A stretch of 64,000 bases of DNA, from positions 1-64,000 of the forward strand of contig JAGBDE010000023.1 of assembly GCA_017937655.1 (NCBI GenBank). The letters are read 5' to 3'. Positions within the stretch are counted from its first letter, which is position 1. Each line of letters opens with the position of its first letter. Shown in pieces: positions 57,955 through 64,000 of this stretch. The position numbers and the translations under genes were made by a program. This DNA comes from Clostridia bacterium (GTDB taxonomy: Bacteria > Bacillota > Clostridia > Christensenellales > Aristaeellaceae). The notes under the pieces were generated by a model, which was not told the DNA's origin, did not search any database, and saw only the letters and a program-made list of their open reading frames with translations.

Positions 57955-60954
57955 TCAGCGCTCGATTTCTTCCATGACGAAGCACTCGATGATGTCGCCC
58001 TCTTTGATATCGTTGTAGCCGTCGAAGCTGATACCGCACTCGTAGCCGGAAGCAACTTCCTTGGCGTCGTCCTTGAAACGCTTCAGGCTGCTGAGCTTGC
58101 CCTCGAACACAACGATGTTGTCACGCAGCAGGCGAACCTGGGCGTTACGCTGCATCTTGCCGTCCTGCACATAGCAGCCGGCAACGGTGCCAGCGCCGGT
58201 AATACGGAAGGTGTTGCGCACCTGGGCATGACCCAGAAGCACTTCTTTGTATTCGGGAGCCAGCAGGCCCTTCATGGCCTTTTCGATGTCCTCGATGGCC
58301 TGGTAGATGACGCGGTAGAGGCGGATATCCACGCCCTCGCGCTCGGCGGCGTCGCGGGCATTGTTATCGGGACGGATGTTGAAGCCGATGATGATGGCGT
58401 CGAAGGCGGAAGCCAGGTTGACGTCGTCCTTGGTGACAGCGCCCACGGCGCTGTGCAGCACGCGAACCTTGACCTCGTCGTTGCTCAGCTTCTCCAGGGC
58501 CTGCTTCACAGCTTCCACGCTGCCCTGCACGTCAGCCTTGACAATCAGGTTCAGGGTGGTCATCTTGCTCTGGTCAATGCGGCTGAACAGGTTATCCAGG
58601 GACACCTTGGAAGATGCGGCCACACGGGCAGCCTTCTGCTTATCCTTGCGCTCTTCCACAACCTGGCGGGCCAGACGCTCGTCTTCCACGGCCATCATTT
58701 CGTCGCCAGCGCTGGGAACATCGGCAAAACCGGCGATCTCCACAGGCATAGAGGGGCCTGCTTCCTTCACGCGCTCGCCCTTGTCGTTGACCAAAGCGCG
58801 GACGCGGCCGCTGGCCTGACCGGCCACCACGTAGTCGCCCACGTGGAGGGTACCGTTCTGGAGCAGCACGGTGGCAACAGGGCCGCGGGCCTTATCCAGC
58901 TTGGCTTCGATGATAACGCCCTTGGCCAGACGGTTGGGGTTGGCCTTGAGCTCGCGCACGTCGGCCTCCAGGAGGATCATTTCGAGGAGGTCGTCCACAC
59001 CCTGACCGGTGTGAGCGCTGACGGGCACCATGATGGTGTCGCCGCCCCAATCTTCGCAGACCATCTCGTAATTGGTCAGGTCCTGCTTGATGCGGTCGGG
59101 GTTAGCGGTGATCTTATCCATCTTGTTGATGGCAACAATCACAGGCACTTCAGCGGCCTTGGCGTGGTTGATGGCTTCCACGGTCTGGGGCATAACGCCG
59201 TCGTCCGCCGCAACCACCAGCACGGCGATGTCCGTGCACATGGCGCCGCGGGCACGCATGGCGGTAAAGGCCTCGTGGCCGGGGGTATCCAGGAAGGTGA
59301 TCTGGCGGCCGTCGATGGATACGGTGTACGCGCCGATGTGCTGGGTAATGCCGCCCGCTTCGCCGGCGGTCACGTGGGCGTTGCGGATGTAGTCCAGCAG
59401 GGAGGTCTTGCCGTGGTCAACGTGGCCCATGATGGTGACCACAGGAGGACGGATCTGGAGGTCTTCCTCGTTGTCCTCAAAGTCGGTGTCGGCCAGGTTG
59501 TCTTCCGCGGTCTTGGCCAGGTTCAGCTTCAGCTCCACGCCGAAGTCGTCGCAGACCAGAGCGGCGGTTTCGTAGTTCAGCTCGCTGTTGATGTTGGCCA
59601 TGATGCCAAGCAGCAGCAGCTTCTTGAGGATCTCACCGGCGGGCTTGCCGATACGCTCGGTCAAATCCTTCACGGTAATGGTCTCGGCGGTCATGGTGGC
59701 CTCGGTGATGGTGATGGGGGCCATCATCTGCTGAGCGCTGGGCTTCTTCTGGTGGGCACGGCGGCCGCCTCGGACGACCTCGTCGTCATAGCCATTGTAG
59801 CTTTCCTTGGCCAGCTGCTTGCGGTTCTTGGCCACGCGCTCCGGATCGTGCTGACGCACATAGTTCTTCTTGTTGGGATCGTAATTGCTGACGCGCTCCT
59901 TCTCCACGGCGGGCACAAGCTCCATGGAGGACTTGGAACGTCCGCCGCCCTGGGGTCTGCCGCCGGCGTTGGGGCCGCCAGCAGGACGGCCAAAGTTGCC
60001 GGGACGCTGTCCGCCCTGGGCGGGAGCGCCGTTTGCGGGACGGCCATAGGGACCCTGGGGATTGGCGGGGCGGCCGTAGGGACCCTGAGGATTGGCAGGA
60101 CGGCCATAGGGACCCTGGGGGTTAGCGGGGCGGCCATAGGGGCCCTGAGGATTGGCGGGACGGCCATAGGGACCCTGGGCATTGGCAGGACGGCCCTGCT
60201 GACCGGGGTTCACAGGGCGGCCATAGGGGCCCTGGGGATTGGCAGGACGGCCATAGGGGCCCTGCGGATTCGCGGGGCGACCATAGGGACCCTGAGGATT
60301 GGCGGGACGGCCATAGGGGCCCTGGGGGTTAGCAGGGCGGCCATAGGGGCCCTGAGCATTGGCAGGACGCGGGGCGTTTCCTGCTGCGGGCCGGGCTGCC
60401 TGCTGCTGGGCAGGACGAGCTTCCTGCGCTGCGGGCTTTGCTGCCTGCTTGGATGCTTCTGCAGGCGCAGCCTTTTCCTCCACAGGCTTCTTTTCCTGAG
60501 GAGTGGTTTCCGCAACGGGGGCTTTCTTTTCGGTTTTCTGGGGCTCCTGCTTGGGTGCAGCCTCACTGGCCTTCACTTCTGCCTTCACGGGCTTTTCTTC
60601 CTGCTTCACAGCCTTCACCTCGGGCTTTTCTTCTTTTGCTTCCACAGGAGCAGCCTTGGGCTTCTCCACAGGCGCCTCAACCTTCACTTCCTGCTTCACC
60701 GGAGCTTCCTTGGCGGGCTCCTCGGTGTCAGGCATGGTAAAGGCCTTGGTATGCTGGCTTACCAGCCGATCCTGCTCGGCCTGCTTTTCTTCGGCCTTGC
60801 GGCGCTCTTCCTCACGGGCAAACTGGGTTTCCAGCTTGCGAGCCATCTGGGCCAGCGCGTCGGCGTTCTTGCGAATGCCCGCAACATTGCTCAGGGTCTC
60901 CTGCGCGCCTTTCAGCAGTTCTTTGGTTGCATCCTTGAGTTTCACTTTGGTCAT
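57955..60954 (-). CDS. infB: Translation initiation factor IF-2
   Basis: A 999-residue IF-2. The N-terminal domain ([20 protein letters not shown]) is followed by a Lys/Glu/Ala/Pro linker (about 60-185), then ten Gly-Pro-Tyr-Gly-Arg-Pro decapeptide repeats, then the GTPase: [17 protein letters not shown] (G1), [10 protein letters not shown] (G2), DTPGHEAF (G3), NKMDK (G4) and SAHTGQG (G5). The C-terminal domains bind fMet-tRNA. The ATG at 60952-60954 has GGGGG upstream with 12-base spacing; the longer frame adds nine residues. It sits in the standard rimP-nusA-ylxRQ-infB-rbfA order. Confidence 0.95.
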   Translation of the reverse strand: MTKVKLKDATKELLKGAQETLSNVAGIRKNADALAQMARKLETQFAREEERRKAEEKQAEQDRLVSQHTKAFTMPDTEEPAKEAPVKQEVKVEAPVEKPKAAPVEAKEEKPEVKAVKQEEKPVKAEVKASEAAPKQEPQKTEKKAPVAETTPQEKKPVEEKAAPAEASKQAAKPAAQEARPAQQQAARPAAGNAPRPANAQGPYGRPANPQGPYGRPANPQGPYGRPANPQGPYGRPANPQGPYGRPVNPGQQGRPANAQGPYGRPANPQGPYGRPANPQGPYGRPANPQGPYGRPANPQGPYGRPANGAPAQGGQRPGNFGRPAGGPNAGGRPQGGGRSKSSMELVPAVEKERVSNYDPNKKNYVRQHDPERVAKNRKQLAKESYNGYDDEVVRGGRRAHQKKPSAQQMMAPITITEATMTAETITVKDLTERIGKPAGEILKKLLLLGIMANINSELNYETAALVCDDFGVELKLNLAKTAEDNLADTDFEDNEEDLQIRPPVVTIMGHVDHGKTSLLDYIRNAHVTAGEAGGITQHIGAYTVSIDGRQITFLDTPGHEAFTAMRARGAMCTDIAVLVVAADDGVMPQTVEAINHAKAAEVPVIVAINKMDKITANPDRIKQDLTNYEMVCEDWGGDTIMVPVSAHTGQGVDDLLEMILLEADVRELKANPNRLAKGVIIEAKLDKARGPVATVLLQNGTLHVGDYVVAGQASGRVRALVNDKGERVKEAGPSMPVEIAGFADVPSAGDEMMAVEDERLARQVVEERKDKQKAARVAASSKVSLDNLFSRIDQSKMTTLNLIVKADVQGSVEAVKQALEKLSNDEVKVRVLHSAVGAVTKDDVNLASAFDAIIIGFNIRPDNNARDAAEREGVDIRLYRVIYQAIEDIEKAMKGLLAPEYKEVLLGHAQVRNTFRITGAGTVAGCYVQDGKMQRNAQVRLLRDNIVVFEGKLSSLKRFKDDAKEVASGYECGISFDGYNDIKEGDIIECFVMEEIER
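60031..60363 (-). repeat. Ten 30-base tandem repeats within infB
   Basis: Coding repeat of 30 bases for [10 protein letters not shown]-type units, ten copies of GPYGRP with one divergent insertion ([14 protein letters not shown]) after the fifth from the N-terminus. Third-position differences between copies are visible (for example GGC/GGG, GCC/GCA), so the repeat is diverging at DNA level while the peptide stays fixed. Confidence 0.93.
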
Positions 60955-61014
60955 GTACCGCTTGCACCCCCGCATTATCATGCAATGTATTTCTCAGCCC
61001 GAATGGACTGTGGG

Positions 61015-61323
61015 TTAGCCCTGGAAATAGGAGAGAACCTTCTCCCCCATGCTGCCCTTGGAAAGCGCTACCACCATGCGGTCAGGTTTCCCGATGGCGT
61101 GTCCAAGCTCTCCGGCAGTAATGAAAAACAACGGCGTATCGTGGCTCTGGCAGGCGTCGGTCATTCGCTTCCGGGTGTTGTCGGAAGCGCCTTCGTCCAC
61201 CAGTACAACGGCTGCTTCGCCGTTTCTGACGGCGCTGACGCAGGCTTCCTGTCCGCTGACAATCTGCCTGGCCCGCATGCACAGCCCCAAAAATTGAAGG
61301 GCTCTGGTCTCGTTTCCGTTCAT
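61015..61323 (-). CDS. ylxQ: L7Ae-family protein YlxQ
   Basis: A 102-residue L7Ae/L30e RNA-binding protein between ylxR and infB. Features are LQFLGLCMRARQIVSGQEACVSAVRNGEAAVVLVDEGASDNTRKRM and FFITAGELGHAIGK, the kink-turn-binding fold. It overlaps ylxR by 4 bases. The function is not fully known; in Bacillus such proteins bind kink-turn RNAs. Confidence 0.93.
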   Translation of the reverse strand: MNGNETRALQFLGLCMRARQIVSGQEACVSAVRNGEAAVVLVDEGASDNTRKRMTDACQSHDTPLFFITAGELGHAIGKPDRMVVALSKGSMGEKVLSYFQG

Positions 61324-61610
61324 GCCCTGGCCTCCTCAAGAAGCCGGTTCATGGTGTCCGTCAGACTCTGGTTGACCTCGTCGGACAGTTTGACTTCCAG
61401 CTGACGATCCAGCTGACCCTGCTTCAGCGCACGCCTTAAGCAGTCCGCGCTGAAGCAGCAATATGCGCCCCGACCGGGCTTTTTGCCCGTCATATCAAGG
61501 CTGACCTCGCCTTCCGGGGAGCGCACCACCCGAAGAAGCTCCTTCTTGGGCTTCATCTCGCGGCAGCCTACGCACATGCGCATGGGAATTTTCTTAGGCT
61601 TTTGCGGCAT
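61320..61610 (-). CDS. ylxR: YlxR (RnpM) RNA-binding protein
   Basis: A 96-residue DUF448 protein: MRMCVGCREMKPKKELLRVVR, GRGAYCCFSADCLRRALK. The two CxxC-like groups (CVGC and CCxxxxC) suggest a zinc or RNA site. YlxR has recently been linked to RNase P modulation (RnpM). The ATG at 61610 has AAAGGAGG at 7 bases. It is located between nusA and ylxQ, the normal order. Confidence 0.93.
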   Translation of the reverse strand: MPQKPKKIPMRMCVGCREMKPKKELLRVVRSPEGEVSLDMTGKKPGRGAYCCFSADCLRRALKQGQLDRQLEVKLSDEVNQSLTDTMNRLLEEARA

Positions 61611-61646
61611 CGCGGCTCCTCCTTTCGGCAAGATGGAATGGTGTGA

Positions 61647-62885
61647 TTACAGGGTATCGTCGTCCTCCAGCTGCAGGTCCCGCAACTCGGGCAGGCCGGA
61701 CTCGGCCATTTCTTCCAGAGAGGAGGGCTCCTCGTAGAAGGCCTGGTAGCCCAGGGGCTCCTCGGGCAGGTCTTCCATGGGCAGGTCGAACATCTCAGCG
61801 GCCTGGCTCTGGCTCTTGATATCGATGCGCCAGCCGGTCAGCTTGGCGGCCAGGCGGGCGTTCTGGCCCTCCTTGCCGATGGCCAGGCTCAGCTGGTTAT
61901 CCGGCACCACAACGCGGCAGGCCTTTTCGGAATCGGCCACGAAAACGCTCAGCACGTGGGCGGGGTTCAGGGCGTTGGCGATGAACTCGGCAGGATCCTC
62001 GGACCACTTGATGATGTCGATCTTCTCGTTCTTCAGCTCTTCCACAACCTTCTCCACGCGGTTGCCGCGGGGGCCGACGCAGGCGCCCACGGGATCGATG
62101 GAGGGCTCGGTGGAATGGACGGCCATCTTGGTGCGGCTGCCGGCCTCGCGGGCGATGGAGCGGATCTGCACCACGCCGGAAGCGATCTCGGGCACTTCCA
62201 TTTCAAACAGGCGCTTAACCAGGCCGGGATGGGCGCGGCTGACGCGAACCTGGGGACTGCTGCTGACCTCGCGGCCGGTGCGGTTGACGCTGAGCACGTA
62301 GACCTTGATGTGATCGTCGCTGTGGTACTCTTCGCCGGGCATGTAGTCGCTGGGCTCGATGATGCCTTCGGTGCGGCCCAGGTCAACGAAAACGCCCTTG
62401 TTGTCCACGCGCTGCACGATGGCGGTGACGATCTCGTTCTCCTTCTCGGAGTAGATATCGTAGATCTTGCCGGCCTCAGCCTCGCGGATGCGCTGCACGA
62501 TAACCTGCTTGGCGGTCTGGGCGGCGGTGCGCAGGAAACCGGTGGGGGTCACGTCGATCTCGGCGATATCGCCCATGCGGTAATCCTTGCGAATGTTGAG
62601 GGCGTCCTCCAGGGTGATCTGGTTGGCCTCGTCCTCCACCTCTTCCACGATGGACTTGCGGGCGAAAACGTGGGCGTCGCCGGTGGTGCGGTCCAAAGTG
62701 ACGGTCAGGCTGGCGGGGATGTTTTCTTCGCGGGCGGAATTCTTCTTGTAGGCGGCCTTCATGGCTTCCTCAATCGCATTAAAAAGAATGTCCTGGTCAA
62801 TGCCCTTCTCGGAGGCCAATGCCTTGACGGCGTCAACAATCTCCTTGTGTCCTTTTTGCTGCTGATTGGTTTTCGTGGTTCTCAT
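61647..62885 (-). CDS. nusA: Transcription termination/antitermination factor NusA
   Basis: A 412-residue NusA with the N-terminal polymerase-binding domain (KEIVDAVKALASEKGIDQDILFNAIEEAM), S1 domain (EIVTAIVQRVDNKGVFVDLGRTEGIIEPSDYMPGE) and KH1-KH2 (RVSRAHPGLVKRLFEMEVPEI, VGACVGPRGNRVEKVVEEL, LAIGKEGQNARLAAKLTGW). Its last ~45 residues are acidic. It lies 21 bases after rimP. Confidence 0.96.
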   Translation of the reverse strand: MRTTKTNQQQKGHKEIVDAVKALASEKGIDQDILFNAIEEAMKAAYKKNSAREENIPASLTVTLDRTTGDAHVFARKSIVEEVEDEANQITLEDALNIRKDYRMGDIAEIDVTPTGFLRTAAQTAKQVIVQRIREAEAGKIYDIYSEKENEIVTAIVQRVDNKGVFVDLGRTEGIIEPSDYMPGEEYHSDDHIKVYVLSVNRTGREVSSSPQVRVSRAHPGLVKRLFEMEVPEIASGVVQIRSIAREAGSRTKMAVHSTEPSIDPVGACVGPRGNRVEKVVEELKNEKIDIIKWSEDPAEFIANALNPAHVLSVFVADSEKACRVVVPDNQLSLAIGKEGQNARLAAKLTGWRIDIKSQSQAAEMFDLPMEDLPEEPLGYQAFYEEPSSLEEMAESGLPELRDLQLEDDDTL

Positions 62886-62906
62886 TCTTTTTCAACCGCC
62901 TTCACT

Positions 62907-63449
62907 TTATTCTAATTCCATTTCGGAAAATTCGTCTTCGGTAATTTCGCCAATTTCAGGCAGATCCTCGTCCTCGAACTGGATCACCGGCTTGACGATG
63001 GCCACGGCCTTGCGCTGGAAGCTGATCTCCTCGCCGCCTTCGGGCTGGATCACAACCTTCTCCTCGTCAAAGGCCTTGAGCAGGCCCATGTACAGCTTGC
63101 TGCCGTTCTGGGCGGCAAACAGCTTGACCTCCACCAGGTTGTCCCGGTTCTTTTCAAAATCGCGCTGGTTCTTGATGGGACGGTCCACGCCGGGGCTGGA
63201 TACCTCCATAATGTCATAGTCCACATCGTCCAGCAGGGGCTGCAGGGTGCGATGGTACTGCTCGCAGTCGTCCAGGGAAATGCCGCCGTCCTTATCAATA
63301 AACACGCTGAGCACCTTGCCCCGGCTTTCCTTCTGGAGGACGACTTCCACCAGTTCCAGGCCCATCTTTGCAGCAATTTTCTCTGCGGCTTCCTCCACCA
63401 TGTAGACAGAATTTGCCTTGGCGGTCACTTTGCCTTTCGTCTTAGCCAT
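62907..63449 (-). CDS. rimP: Ribosome maturation factor RimP
   Basis: A 180-residue protein for 30S maturation: KIAAKMGLELVEVVLQKESRGKVLSVFIDKDGGISLDDCEQYHRTLQPLLDD, MEVSSPGVDRPIKNQRDFEKN. The N-terminal basic segment (AKTKGKVTAKANS) and the acidic C-terminal ~25 residues make it longer than the usual ~155. The ATG follows AGGAG. It is the first gene of the long operon, behind a leader of about 280 bases. Confidence 0.94.
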   Translation of the reverse strand: MAKTKGKVTAKANSVYMVEEAAEKIAAKMGLELVEVVLQKESRGKVLSVFIDKDGGISLDDCEQYHRTLQPLLDDVDYDIMEVSSPGVDRPIKNQRDFEKNRDNLVEVKLFAAQNGSKLYMGLLKAFDEEKVVIQPEGGEEISFQRKAVAIVKPVIQFEDEDLPEIGEITEDEFSEMELE

Positions 63450-63731
63450 ATATACTCCTGAATCCTTGATTGTAGCGGGGAAACTGTCCCCTGATCATCC
63501 ATGCCCGTGAATTGTCGGAATGCAACAAAAAAAGCGGCAATTATCGCCTCAGCCATTCTCACGCAGCCGGGATTTGTCCCCAAAAGCAGCCCGGGAAAGC
63601 TTCCGCAGGGCCAGGCTTCTGGCAGGGGCAAAATCTGCCGCAGAGAACAGAAAAGCGATATCCACTCTTTCGAAAAACCCTTCTTTCTTCATGGGTCGGA
63701 CATGTTCATAGCAACTGCCTTTTACAAAGGC
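63450..63731 (-). promoter_or_regulatory. Long 5' leader of the rimP-nusA-infB operon
   Basis: About 280 bases lie between the predicted start and rimP. On the minus strand it opens with the stem CTGCCTT / AAGGCAG (63716-63733) and later has GGCGA-TAA-TTGCC (63548-63536), then GC and T7 (63533-63527), which looks like a weak intrinsic terminator. Two short open frames overlap it without good ribosome sites. It may be an attenuator, for example for NusA control; I see no named RNA family. Confidence 0.45.
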
Positions 63732-63737
63732 AGGAAA

Positions 63738-63766
63738 AGTATACCACATCTTTTACGGAAAAACAA
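63738..63766 (-). promoter_or_regulatory. Promoter of the rimP-nusA-infB operon
   Basis: Minus-strand TTGTTT (63766-63761), 17-base spacer, TATACT (63743-63738). Confidence 0.65.
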
Positions 63767-63820
63767 GGGTTTGAGGCCCGTGTTTTTTGCCAAAAAGCAA
63801 GAAAAATGGGCAAAAAATGA

Positions 63821-63848
63821 AAAAGCCCCCGGACAAAATCCGGAGGCT
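63821..63848 (-). terminator. Terminator of rpsR
   Basis: AGCCTCCGGA-TTTTG-TCCGGGGGCT (one bulged base) with T5 on the minus strand, 9 bases after the rpsR stop. Confidence 0.87.
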
Positions 63849-63856
63849 GATGGAAC

Positions 63857-64000
63857 TTACTCCACGGAATAGGGCATCAGGGCGATGGCACGTGCGCGCT
63901 TGATGGCCTCGGACAGCTGGCGCTGATGCTTAGCGCAGTTGCCGCTCATCCGGCGGGGCAGAATCTTGCCGCGCTCGTTCACAAAACGGCGCAGACGATT
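63857..64000 (-). CDS. rpsR: 30S ribosomal protein S18, C-terminal 47 residues
   Basis: The gene is cut by the window edge. The visible part, [20 protein letters not shown] followed by [23 protein letters not shown], is the S18 core that binds S6 and 16S rRNA. The natural stop at 63857-63859 and a terminator follow. The upstream part (rpsF-ssb-rpsR in most bacteria) lies outside the window. Confidence 0.97.
   Translation of the reverse strand, partial: NRLRRFVNERGKILPRRMSGNCAKHQRQLSEAIKRARAIALMPYSVE

Noticed and set aside
60031-60363. Regular ~30-base direct repeats that could be taken for a CRISPR array
   Set aside because: The repeats are contiguous without unique spacers and stay in frame within infB, encoding a decapeptide. 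There are no cas genes in the window.
58228-61404. Plus-strand open frame of 1058 codons opposite infB
   Set aside because: It lies antisense to a clear IF-2 gene. Its Gly/Leu/His-rich product is the usual shadow of a GC-rich coding strand, and it has no ribosome site or family resemblance.
63425-63749. Short minus-strand frames in the rimP leader (66 and 68 codons)
   Set aside because: Neither has a good ribosome site, and one overlaps the rimP start out of frame. They were kept only as part of the leader description.
63820-64000. Possible continuity of the rpsR unit with the rimP operon
   Set aside because: A terminator follows rpsR at 63821-63848 and a separate promoter precedes rimP, so they are likely distinct transcripts.

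Overview
The window looks like chromosome of a GC-rich anaerobic member of the Firmicutes (Clostridia). The evidence is an hrcA-grpE-dnaK heat-shock operon under a perfect CIRCE element, the cdaA-cdaR pair, the order rimP-nusA-ylxR-ylxQ-infB-rbfA-nrnA-truB-ribF, an AddB nuclease subunit, type III pantothenate kinase, AsnA, frequent TTG/GTG starts behind strong AGGAGG sites, and TTGACA/TATAAT promoters. I see no rRNA, phage, transposase or CRISPR array. The genus cannot be fixed from the sequence.

Layout. 1-2006: dnaK (partial), grpE and hrcA on the minus strand. 2263-2796: an AT-rich orphan gene. 2974-6079: a three-gene FAD/Fe-S oxidoreductase operon of the GlpA type. 6185-9633: a panT-like gene, coaX, hom and tcdA behind a structured leader. 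9852-12727: pepP-efp-zinc-ribbon operon and a LUD protein. 12798-15855: radC-ydcF-rsmG and a ParB/Noc-like gene. 16070-22320 (plus): diadenylate cyclase operon cdaA-cdaR, a membrane protein, a P-loop ATPase, an rRNA methyltransferase and an aldo/keto reductase. 22334-22528: a cluster of palindromes. 23059-25703: cupin regulator plus an acyl-CoA synthetase fused to a GNAT domain. 25878-27830: polysaccharide deacetylase and asnA. 27983-33298: ArsR-potABCD-nagA. 33469-34600: split chromate-transporter pair. 34674-39982: P-loop protein, addB and mnmE. 40044-40870: secreted barnase with barstar. 41148-44604: L,D-transpeptidase, duplicated DUF1538 membrane protein and a duplicated PII-like protein. 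44662-50721: uridine kinase, DUF362 ferredoxin protein and a 1420-residue SdrD-like secreted protein. 50949-54433: PHP phosphoesterase, a GGDEF protein with a C-terminal ribbon-helix-helix, a deaminase, DUF2087 and a TIM-barrel isomerase. 54546-54702: elongator and initiator tRNA-Met. 54845-63449: the translation/transcription operon, with an unusually long leader upstream. 63857-64000: end of rpsR.

How the genes work together. Most of the window is housekeeping: protein folding, translation initiation, tRNA and rRNA modification, CoA, cell-wall and second-messenger functions. The accessory interest lies in four small modules. First, the GGDEF-RHH gene has three direct repeats at exact 14-bp spacing laid over a consensus promoter, which suggests a nucleotide-responsive autoregulator. 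Second, the DUF1538/PII pair has both proteins internally duplicated. Third, the barnase-barstar pair keeps all catalytic residues at barnase spacing. Fourth, the ArsR-led pot operon has a dyad just downstream of its promoter. Many starts were moved from the longest open frame to the codon supported by a ribosome binding site; each case is noted.
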